Shown here: one piece after another, positions 54,814 to 64,000 of the stretch
How the letters are laid out: each line of letters starts with the position of its first letter
Position numbering within the stretch: position 1 is the first letter of the stretch
Origin: Cacajao melanocephalus
Lineage: Eukaryota > Chordata > Mammalia > Primates > Pitheciidae
Direction of reading: 5' to 3'
DNA length: 64,000 bases
Assembly (NCBI GenBank): GCA_963573385.1
Contig: CAUYLG010008956.1
Span: 16,774 to 80,773 of the forward strand
Program-made: the position numbers and the translations under genes
The notes under the pieces: generated by a model
Databases searched by the model: none
What the model was told of the DNA's origin: nothing
The model's input: the letters and a program-made list of their open reading frames with translations, nothing else

Positions 54814-56060
54814 CAAAATTTAAATGCAAACATTTCAAATTTAGCAAAATAATATAGATTTATGCATAATTGTTTATGTTTGATATCAATTGAAACTAGT
54901 TGTTCCTTTTGTGGTTGCAATGAAATGCACATTGTGAAAGTGAATGTTCAAGTCCCTCGAATGTTGGGCGAGGGAAAGGGCATGAGCAAGATGGTGGAGG
55001 CAGCTGCCCCTGAGATTCTGTCCCCATAGCTAAGGCAGACAGGTGGCTATTCTAAGATCTCGAGGTAAGTACACCCCAGCTTGTTCAGTCTTCTCTCTTG
55101 CGTCTCAGACCTAGGCTTTCTGAAGGGCTCTGTCCAATAAGTGAAGAGGGATTTCCTTGGCTATTTAGAGTGTGTCTATTGCCAAATAATGAGCAGAAAC
55201 AGCCAGGCTTAAGCCCAGAAGCTTTGGAAGCCAAGGGAGGGCACCCTGAGTTTTACCAAGAATACTGAAGATATTAAGAAAGAGGTTCTCCAGTGGTTAC
55301 CAGAAAACAAGTCACAGATAATACACATCTGAAAACTCTGAATGACCACTATATTTTCTTGCTTCTGCTCCAACTTCAAGGATAAAAGCTTCTTAAAAGC
55401 ACAGATTATATATACTCAGAGCATGTCATAGTGAATACCATAGATGTCAGTTAGTGTCCCAGCAAGAAATAGTACACCCAATAAGGTGAGGAGGGTTTAA
55501 CCAAAAGTTTTGTTTAAAAAGATGTGGGCCAGCTCCTGAGAACCCCCAAATGATAGTGTAGTACTCTATAGCCATTATCATCCTCAGTCTTGTTGGGTAG
55601 GAAGGGAGAGATTACTGAAAGCATAGAGGAAGTCTAGAACTGAGAGCTACTCTCATAGGTGCTATGACCTTTGCTGAAGCAATGTAATTAGTCCTCTGGA
55701 GAGGGAACCAAAGAAGAAGAAATACAGTACTCTGATTCTGAAAATCCACCTCACTGTCTCCCTCTAATCACCTGCCAGGGTTTCCAAATGGCTGAACCCA
55801 CAAAATATCAGAGGGCCAATGGTCCACCAATGTGATCCCTCAAAATCAGCCATCTGAGGCCACAATGGAGAGTGGGTCCAGAGGGGCACACAGAAGATAG
55901 CAGGCCCTCCACTCACATTATACAGCAGCTCCAAGCATGTGAACCTGAATAAGCGATGTCATTTCTCTGAGTCTCAGTTTTCTCACCTTAAAATAATGTA
56001 ATCATAGTTATCGGGCTGGGTTATTTAGGGGCAGATAGTACATGTGAATGTAAATTACTC
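54814..56060. other. Mostly unique sequence
   Basis: A MIR-like core is at 55925-56000 ('gatgtcatttctctgagtc'). The part at 55440-55920 may be an old LTR (weak 'aaatggctgaacccac' type match). No gene. Confidence 0.3.
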
Positions 56061-57178
56061 ATTGTTTAAACTTTTATTTTAGGTTTGGTATATATTTGAA
56101 GGTTTGTCACAGGGAATTGTTGTAGAGATTATTTCATCATGCAGGTATTAAGCCCAGTACCCAATAGTTATCTTTCTGCTCTTCTCCCTCCTCTCCTCCT
56201 CCCCACTCAAGTAGACCCCAGTGTCTGTTGTTTCTTTCTTTGTGTTCATAAGTTCTTATCACTTATCTCCCATTCATCAGTGAGAACATGTGGTATTTGG
56301 TTTTCTGTTCTTGCATTAGTTTGCTAAAGATAATGGCCTCCAGCTCCATCCATGCAAAAGACAGGATCTTATTCATGTTTATGGCTGCATAGTATTTCAT
56401 GATATATATGTTCCACATTTTCTTTATCCAGTCTGTCACTGATGGGCATTTAGGTGGATTGAAGTCTTTGCTATTGTGAATAATACTGCAATAAACATTT
56501 GCATGTGTCTTTATGGTAGAATGATTTATATTCCTCTGGGTATATACCTAGTAATGAGATTGCTGGGTTGAATGGTAGTTCTGCTTTTAGCTCTTTGAGA
56601 TATTAACATACTGCTTTCCACAATGGGTGAACTAATTTATACTCCCACTAACAGTGTATAACTCCCATTTCTCTGCAGCCTTGCCAGCATCTGTTAATTT
56701 TTGACTTTTTAATACTAGCCATTCTGATTGGTGTGAGATGGTATTTCATTGTGGTTTTGATTTGCATTTCTCTAATGTCAGTGATAGTGAGCTTTTTATC
56801 ATAATGCTTGTTGGCCACATGTATGTCTTCTTTTGAAAAGTGTCTGCTCATGTCTTCTGCCCACTTTTTAATGGGTTTGTTTTTCTCTTGTAAATGTGTT
56901 TAAGTTCCTTGTAGATGTTGGCTGTCAAACCTTTGTCAGATGCATAGTTTGCAAATTTTCTCCCATTCTGTAGGTTGTGTTTACTCTGTTGACAGTTTCT
57001 TTTTTTGTGCAGAAGCTCTTAAGTTTAATTAGATCACACATGATTTTTGCTTTTGTTGCAATTTTTTTTGGTGTCTTTGCCATGAAACCTTTGCCCGTTC
57101 TTATGTCCAGGATGGTATTGCCTAGGTTGTCTTCCAGGGTTTTTATGGTTTTGGGTTTCACATTTAACTCTTTAACTC

Positions 57179-57179
<1 letters not shown>

Positions 57180-57210
<31 letters not shown>
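57180..57210. repeat. (ATT)n microsatellite
   Basis: About eleven uninterrupted trinucleotide units in an Alu tail; likely length-polymorphic. Confidence 0.9.
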
Positions 57211-57211
<1 letters not shown>

Positions 57212-57459
57212 TTGAGATACAGTGGCATGATCTCAGCTTTCTTCAACCTCCACCTTCTGGTCTCAAGTAATTCTCATGCCTCAACCTCCCAAGTAGCTGG
57301 GACTACAGGCATGTGTCACCACACCAGACTAATTTTTTTTGTAGAGATGGGTTTTCACTGTGTTGGCCAGGCTGGTCTCAAAGTCTTGGCCTCAAGTGAT
57401 CCACCAGCCTCAGCCTCCCAAAGTACTGGGAATACAGGTGTGAGCCACCATGCCTGGCC
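57180..57459 (-). mobile_element. Alu element, minus strand, with (ATT)n tail
   Basis: Reversed Alu ending 'atgcctggcc', preceded by about eleven ATT units (57180-57210) grown from its A tail. L1 sequence 'acatttaa' is repeated on both sides. Frames at 56977-57475 are read-through of L1 and Alu. Confidence 0.92.
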
Positions 57460-59117
57460 ACATTTAAGCCTTTAATCCATCTTGAGTTGATTTTTGCATA
57501 TGGTATAAGGAAGGGGTCCACTTTCAGTCTTCTACATGTGGCTAACCAGTTATTCCAGTGCCATTTATTGAATAGAGAGTCTTTTACCCATGGCTTGTTT
57601 TTGTCAGCTTTCTTGGAGATCAGATGATTGTAGGTGTACAGCCTTACTTCTGGGCTCTCTATTCGGTTTCATTGTTCTGTGTACCTGTTTTTTGTACCAG
57701 TACCATGCTGTTCTGGTTACTGAAGCCTTGTAGTATAGTTTGAAGTCAAGTAACATGATACCTCCAGCTTTGTTCATTTTGCTTAGGATTGCCTTGGCTA
57801 TTCAAGCATTTTTTTTTGGTTCCATATGAATTTTAAAATAGTTGTTTTCTAGTTCTGCAAAGAATGTCATTGGTAGTTTGATGGGAATGGCATTGAATCT
57901 GTAAATTGCTTTGGGCAGTATGACCATATTAATGATATTGATTCTTCCCTATCCATGAACATGGGATGTTTTTCCATTTGTTTGCGTCTTCTCTGATTTC
58001 TTTGAGCAGTGTTCTGTAATGCTCATTGTAGATATCTTTCACTTCCATGGTTAGCTGTGTTCCTAGGTATTTTATTCTTTGTGTGGCAGTTGTAAATGGG
58101 CTTGCCTTTCTGATTTGGCTCTTGGTTCTATTGCTGGTTTATAGGAATGCTAGTGATTTTTGAACATTGATTTGGTATCCTGCAACTTTGCTGAAGTTGT
58201 TTATCAGCTGGAGGAGTTTTGGGGCCAAGACTATGGGGTTTTCTAGATATAAAATCATGTTGTCTGCAAACAGATAGTTTGACCTCCTCTTTTCCTATTT
58301 GGATGCCCTTTATTTCTTACTCCTTCCTGATTGCTCTGGCTAGGACTTCCAATACTGTGTTGAATAGGAGTGGTGAGAGAGGGCATCCTTGTCATGTGCT
58401 ACTTTTCAAGGGAAGTGCTTCCAGTTTTTGCCCATTCAGTATAATGTTGGCTGTGGGTTGTCATAGATGGCTCTTATCATTTTGAGTTATATTCCTTCAG
58501 TAAGTAGTTTACTGAGAGTTTTTAACATGAAGGGATATTGAATTTTATTGAAAGGCTTTATGTGTCTGAGATAAGCATGTGGTTTTGTCTTTAGTTCTGT
58601 TTATGTGATGAATCACATTTATTGATTTGCATATGTTGAACCAACCTTGTGTCTTGTGGATGAAGTCTACATGATCATGGTGGATTAGCTTTTTGTTGTG
58701 CTGCTGGATTCCATTTGCAAGTATTTTGTTGAGGATTTTTGAATCAATGTTTATCAAAGACATTGGCCTGAAGTTTTCCTTTTCTGCTGTGTCTCTGTCA
58801 GGTTTTGGTATCAAGATGATGCTGGCCTAATAGAGTGAGTCGGGGAGGAGTCCCTCCTCAATTTTTTGGAATGGTTTCTGTAGGAATGATATCAACTATT
58901 CTTTGTACATCTGGTAGAATTTGGCTGTGAATCCATCAGATCCCAGGCTTTTTTTTTTTTTTTTTTTTGTAGGCTATTTATTAATGATCCAATTTTGGAT
59001 CTTGTTGTTTGTCTGTTCAGGGAATCAGTTTCTTCCTGGCTCAATCTTGGAGAGTGTGTGTATCCAATAATTCATCTATCTCTTCTAGGTTTTCTAGTTT
59101 GTGTGCATTCATTACTC

Positions 59118-59828
59118 TTAACAATAAATGGAGCTTTGCAAAGTGGCAATTGTTATAGCCAACGAGGTTTATCTGAGGAACAATTATTGCTAATTGAAAA
59201 CTTTTCCCAGTACCCCTCTGTGACGACTTGCAATATAGTTGGCATTGGCAGTTTTTGACAGTCTCCACAGAGACTAAATTAAAAAAATATAATAGCATTC
59301 AACATAATAGCTGCTACTGTTACAATTGTCACCACTGTTGTTACCTCAGCTAATTCATAAAATAGATATGAAGTTCATTTGACAGCAGGAAAGAGGTAAG
59401 AGATTCAGGAAACATTTTGAACTGTGTTAGAATAACTGTAGCATCTTACATAGGTGTATATGTTAACCTAAACTCTGATCATAAGACAAAACCCCCATCT
59501 CCTCTCAATGCTCCTACTGATCATACATTTCTACTTTTCCCCACTTATTTGCCAGAGATAAAAAGAAAATTAGTAAACTATCCCAGTTGGAATTTCCCTC
59601 CTGCCTACCTCATGGTGGAGAATTTCATGTCAGATAAAATGGCCAAAAGATTTGGGATCAGTGGGGAGAAATTGAGACTAATGCACATTGTCTGACTTCA
59701 TAATTACTACAGTGCAATTTCATAAAAACTGTATTAGGCAGTAATAACATTGTGATGTAGTAATTGTGTCTACAGCTGTAATTTCTTTTCTCTATGATAT
59801 TTAGGATTACAAAGAGGATTTATAGATA
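59118..59828. other. Unique sequence, nothing recognised
   Basis: The frames at 58995-59258 (partly L1) and 59417-59695 have no supported homology. Confidence 0.35.
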
Positions 59829-60398
59829 TATAGGGGAAAAAGTAATTTTTTGCTAAACCCTCATATGTTCTTAGTTGAAACAGACCCTTGTAACAACAGC
59901 AACAACAACAAAAAAGCAGATTAACAAGAGAAAAACAGAAGTTTGCTAATATGTATATTTCCTACATACATGGGAGATACCTGGAGAAGGAGTAATTATC
60001 AAAGAGGTAACTCTGAATTCCACTTTATATAAACATCTTCAACAAAGAACAGTAAATTTTTGGAGAAGTGACAAAACAAAGGAAATGGACTTCGAGTCTC
60101 CAGAGCCAGCAACTTGTGAGAAGGCAAACAAAGGCTAATTAGTAAAGCTTGTTAATGTAGATTCCTCTGGTGCCATCTCCAGGCCCATAAGGGTCTAAAG
60201 GTGTTTTCAGTGGTTAGCTTTTGTTCTTCCTGGTAAAAAGGGGAGATGGGATATATTATTTCTTTGTAAATTTATGTCCTGATTTTAGACAAATAGAGGG
60301 AGGGCAGAGAGCTCTCATGTATCTGCTTCTTTCTTGACTTCAGCTCAACAATCCTGTCAAAAAGGTGTATTAGGGGTGGCATATTATGGCCTCTCACA
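59829..60398 (-). mobile_element. Probable ERVL-type solo LTR, minus strand
   Basis: On the minus strand it begins TGTGAGAGGCCATAATATGC and ends with a U5-like zone ('gttaatctgctttttt', 'aagaacatatgagggttta') finishing in 'cccctata'. Length about 570 bp. No target duplication confirmed and the family is not named. Confidence 0.5.
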
Positions 60399-61981
60399 GT
60401 TAAAATAGTATAGATAATAGTGTGTATATTGATAGTCTAGATTACTGTGCTTTACTTATAAGTACAATTTAGATCGTAAGTCAAACAGAAAGCCAGATGG
60501 AAACATATTAAAAATTTATCTTGGAGAAGGTTCAAAAGGTATCTGTTGTCCTTGCACAAAAGAAATCTGTACCGTCAAGGTCCTGGGAACACCAGCAGTG
60601 GCACACTGATTTAGCATAAGGCTGACCACGTGCCGACTGGGAACAGGACTTCTTAGAGATCACCAAGAAATTATTTCATTCTTCAGCCTTGGTCACATAA
60701 TTAAATTTGAGTCTAATGCTCTAATCTTTAGATGTTTTTGAATGAAATTCTTATTTATTCCTTATGACAAGCACTCTGTTCTGTCTTTGTGGATGAGACT
60801 CCTAGCTGTGAATAAAACCGGGTCAGAGGTTTTGCTACAGTTTATCATATTATACCTATGAATGATTCATGTGCCATCTGTTGACCATAAATCCAGTTAA
60901 GGAATTCTAATAAATGTATGATTTCTACTTCCTAGACTAAAGCAGAATTGGCATTTACAACCTTCCTGAGCACTAAAATGCCAGTAAAAATATAATTGAC
61001 ACTTATGGGTCTTTGCTATTCCTAAGCATTAATCACCTTAAAACACAGTATCATGTGTCTGTACTTCCATGACTATTAGCTACAAAATGTTGGCAACATG
61101 TTAAATTTCAATTTCTTTTCGTAATATCTTTTATTCACATGAGCAAGATTTAATGACTCACAAAGACAATTTGGAATAAATACAGATATTCACCCTGGAT
61201 TTTTCTCTTTCAATGGGAATAATTATTAACAACACTAATTTCTTCTCTGAGGTAGTAATTTTTGGTAGTTTAGTTCTTATTCAGAATACACTAACAATGT
61301 GATTGTGATTAGTACTTCTGTCTTTCCCAGCATGCAATTATTTGCATATTAATTTAACTTTGTTTTTGGGTGAAAATAGCACCATGTCAGCAGAGGGATA
61401 TGATTTTAAAGTATCTGTGACATGAAATAATTTTAACGTGGAACTAAACTTTGCTATGATTCTAAATTTACTTTTAAAAGTAATAAATATTGCTTTTTAT
61501 GACTCCAGATTATGCTGCACAAAATAAGGAAATATGTTTGCCCTAAAAAGTATAAAACCTCAATGCTATTTCTGTTATTTTGACGTTTTTTATTTGAATA
61601 TTTACTCTCAGTATTTTTTGACATTCTGATTACGCTTCTGCAGATGAAAATGGTAACACATGGGAAGGTCGTAGAGCTGGACTAGGAAATAGAAACAGAT
61701 GTTGCACTCACCTGCCATTTGTTTCTTCCCCTTTCAGTTTTCTCTTCTAAAATGAGAGAATGAGTCCTTCTTTTCATATTGGCAGTGAACCTAGACAACA
61801 TTGATGGGGATCGTCCTTGGACTGAAAAATAGTCCGTGCCCTGCAAATCTTGATCTTATCTCTTGGTGCAACTGATGAGTAATGTGACTCTTTATCATAC
61901 TGTCTTTGTGTTTTGGAAGTAGAAATAATAAAATGCAATGTACATATGTGTGTTCATATTGATTTTTAAAAGATCTGAAGG
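60399..61981. other. Unique AT-rich sequence
   Basis: No repeat or gene that I can support. Confidence 0.35.
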
Positions 61982-62085
61982 GGGATAGAGATCAAGATGG
62001 CCGATTAAGAGCAGCTCAGGATTGCAGCTCCCAGTGAAAGCTTGGAGGGTGAGTGGACGCCGCATTTCCAGACGGATTTCTCCAC

Positions 62086-62456
62086 AGACCAGGAGATTCC
62101 CAGGTGGAGGAGCCCCACGGGTCGCCAGTGTGGCTGTTTTGGCTGGCGCTGTGGTTCTCTGCACAAAATACATGGGTCCAGGTGCCATTTTAGCTGGCGA
62201 TTGGAGCTTCTGGGATAGAGAGTCAGCCGTTCAACTGATTAAAAAAAGAGGACTGAAACAGGGAGCCAGACCAGGAGATTTCCAGGCAAAAAAAGCACCA
62301 CGAATCTCAGTGCAGCTGTTTCAGCCGGCTCAATGGGTCGCTGCACGGGAAATCACACAGATCCCGGTGCCTTTTCAACAGTCAACTGGAACACCTGGGA
62401 CACAGAGTTGCCCATTCAACTAAAAAAAAAGAAAAAGTTTCTGAGGCAGGGAGCCA
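62086..62456 (+). repeat. Tandem duplication of about 182-188 bp in L1 5' UTR
   Basis: Unit 1 begins 'agaccaggagattcccagg' at 62086, unit 2 'agaccaggagatttccagg' at 62268. Both contain a GCTGTTT(T/C)(G/A)GC(T/C)GGC segment and a CTGCAC segment, and both close with 'cagggagcca'. The copies have diverged by many substitutions and small indels. Confidence 0.75.
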
Positions 62457-62580
62457 GGTGATCAGGCTCGGCTGGTCCCACCCCCACAAAAAAACAGCAA
62501 TCTGAAACACTCTGGATAGAGATTCACAGCAAGCGCAGCTGAACCCAGGATGGTCCAGCTCTGTGGGGGAGGGGCATCCA

Positions 62581-62694
62581 CCATTACTGAGGCAGTCCAC
62601 CACTATGGAGGTAGTCTACCATTGCTGAGGCAGCCCGCCATTACAGAGAGAGTCCGCCATTATAGAGGTGGGCTGCCATTGCCGAGGCAGTTCT
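62581..62694 (+). repeat. Six tandem 19-bp units in L1 5' UTR
   Basis: Six consecutive units, each exactly 19 bp and each starting CCAT or CCAC, with a GAGG(C/T) core. Units start at 62581, 62600, 62619, 62638, 62657 and 62676. Most start with CCATT preceded by G, resembling YY1 sites. Confidence 0.9.
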
Positions 62695-63343
62695 AACTAT
62701 ACCTGTATAAACAGGACTGCAGGGAAGTTCACACGGCAGCTGGGCGGAGCCCACAGCAGCTCAGCAAAGCCTCTGCAGGCAGACTGTGACTAGGCTGTCT
62801 CCTCGCTGGGCAGGGCAGCCCTGAAAAAAGGCAGCATGACAACAGAATCTCATAAATAAAGCCCTAAATCCCGGGACAGAGCACCTGGGGGGAAAAAAGG
62901 GGGGTTTATGAGTTCTGCTGCAGCAGACCTAAACGTACCTGCCCAGCAGCTCTGAATGAACAACGGAGCTCACAGCTCAGAACGTGAGCTCATACAAAGG
63001 ACAGACTATCTCCTCAAGGAGCTGCCCGACCCCCATATATCCAAAGAGTCACCTCATAAAGGAGAGCTCAGACTGACATCTGGCGGGTATCCTTCTGGGA
63101 CAAAGATAGCAGAAGAAGAAACTGGCAGCAACCCTTACTGTTCTGCAGCTGCTGCTGGTGATCCCCAAGCAAGCAGGGCGTGGAGTGGACCTCAGCAGTC
63201 CTACAGCAGAGGGGCCTGATTATTAGAAGGAAAACTAAGAAACAGAAAGAAATAACTCCATCATCAACAAACTGGACGTCCACTCAGAGACCCAATCTGA
63301 AAGTCAACAACTGCAAAGACGACAGGTGGATAAATCCACAAAG

Positions 63344-64000
63344 ATGGGCAGAAACCAGCGCAAAAAGGATGAAAACACCCGAAACCAGAACGCCTCTCCT
63401 CCTACAAGGGATCACAACTCCTCACCAGCAAGGGAACAAGGCTGGATGGAGAATGAGTGTGAAGAATTGACAGAATCAGGCTTCAGAAGGTGGGTAATAA
63501 GAAACTTCGCTGAGCTAAAAGAACATGTTCTAACCCAATGCAAAGAAACTAAGAACCTTGAAAAAAGATTTGATGAAATGCAAACTAGAATAAACAACTT
63601 AGAGAGGAATATAAGTGAATTGATGGAGCTGAAAAACACGAGAACTTTGCGAAGCATGCACAAGTTTCAACAGCCGAACTGACCAAGCAGAAGAAAGAAT
63701 CTCAGAGGTTGAAGATCAACTCAATGAAATAAAATGAGAAGACAAGATTAGAGAAAAAAGGGTAATAACAAGGAATGAACAAAGTCTTCAAGAAATATGG
63801 GACTATGTGAAAAGACCTAATCTGTATTTGATAGGTGTACCTGAATGTGATGGAGAGAATGAATCCAAGCTGGAAAATACTCTTCAGGATATTATCCAGG
63901 AAAACTTCCCCAACCTAGCAAGGCAGGCCAATATTCAAGTCCAGGAAATACAGAGAACACCATAAAGATATTCCTCAAGAAGAGCAACCCCAAGGCACAT
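63344..64000 (+). pseudogene. L1 ORF1 pseudogene (5' part)
   Basis: ORF1 encodes the L1 RNA-binding chaperone that packages L1 RNA. The start ATG at 63344 follows 'cacaaag'. The first frame reads 112 codons to TGA at 63680-63682. It shows the basic N-terminus, a TESGFRRWVIRNFAELKEH-type segment and the start of the heptad coiled coil. Near 63635-63645 the frame shifts, apparently by loss of about 5 bases, so the last dozen residues are out of frame. Similarity goes on in another frame to the window end, with further stops at about 63735 and 63963. It cannot make full-length protein. Confidence 0.85.

Larger units (their letters stand above)
56061..59110 (-). mobile_element. L1PB/L1MA-type element, minus strand, 5'-truncated
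   Basis: Reversed 3' UTR (56061 to about 56400), then reversed ORF2 to the RT/endonuclease boundary zone at 59110. Flanks 'attactc' at 56054-56060 and 59111-59117 are a likely target duplication. The T run at 58950-58968 is internal. ORF2 is broken: minus frames 56648-56851, 56925-57161 and 58545-58814 are separate pieces. An Alu interrupts it at 57180-57459. Confidence 0.85.
61982..64000 (+). mobile_element. L1PA-type element, 5' UTR and ORF1 start, runs off window
   Basis: Starts with the L1 5' end, including a YY1-type 'aagatggccg' at 61994-62003. A 5' UTR of about 1.36 kb contains a tandem duplication (62086-62456) and a six-unit 19-bp array (62581-62694). ORF1 starts at 63344. The 5' end being present means the copy could be full length, about 6 kb, with its ORF2 and tail beyond the window. 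The 133-codon frame 62022-62423 is 5' UTR and not a gene. Subfamily is older than the human-specific ones; exact name not settled. Confidence 0.88.

Noticed and set aside
62022..62423. 133-codon frame, the longest in the window
   Set aside because: It lies wholly in the L1 5' UTR; its length reflects GC-rich, stop-poor sequence.

Overview
The window looks like human or other primate nuclear DNA. It carries many primate-specific Alu and L1PA/L1PB copies over older mammalian repeats (L1M, MIR, MaLR LTRs, hAT-Charlie elements). It is AT-rich with few CpGs. I find no intact protein-coding gene, tRNA, rRNA, snRNA or CRISPR array. Nearly all longer open frames are read-through of Alu, L1 or retroviral relics, or chance. 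The stretch reads as intergenic or deep intronic DNA. Family names were assigned by eye from remembered consensus features, so subfamily names are provisional and old-repeat boundaries are approximate.

Layout. 0-4.9 kb: mostly unique DNA with an old MaLR-like LTR, MIRs and a hAT (MER3-type) relic. 4.9-12.4 kb: the internal region of an old class I (gammaretrovirus-like) endogenous retrovirus on the + strand, with decayed pol and env, broken by three Alus and a 5'-truncated L1. 12.46-12.99 kb: a probable LTR on the minus strand. 13-15.4 kb: unique DNA with a MIR. 15.4-27.9 kb: a nested L1 block. An ancient L1M (+) was hit by an Alu monomer, an LTR7-like ERV1 LTR with a 5-bp target duplication, and two L1s with 5' inversions. 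One of those L1s itself received a 117-bp CT-rich retroposed fragment. An opposed L1M (-) and a small L1PA (-) follow. 27.9-40.5 kb: unique DNA with MER20, MER5A, MIRs, L1M fragments, an MSTA/B-type LTR and a striking 17-bp perfect hairpin. 40.5-44.4 kb: an Alu, L1M fragments, an MLT1 LTR and MER5-type elements. 44.4-56 kb: the most repeat-poor part, with scattered MIRs and a few old LTR or L1M relics. 56.1-59.1 kb: an L1PB/L1MA-type element (-) split by an Alu. 59.8-60.4 kb: a probable ERVL-type LTR (-). 62.0 kb to the end: an L1PA-type element (+) with its 5' UTR and start of ORF1, running off the window.

No genes act together here. The biology is the layered insertion history, which target-site duplications make readable. 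I found no undescribed system. The most interesting items are the six-unit 19-bp YY1-like array and 182-188-bp duplication in the L1 5' UTR, the perfect hairpin near 29.8 kb, the CT-rich retroposed fragment, and the two L1 5' inversions with nearly seamless breakpoints.
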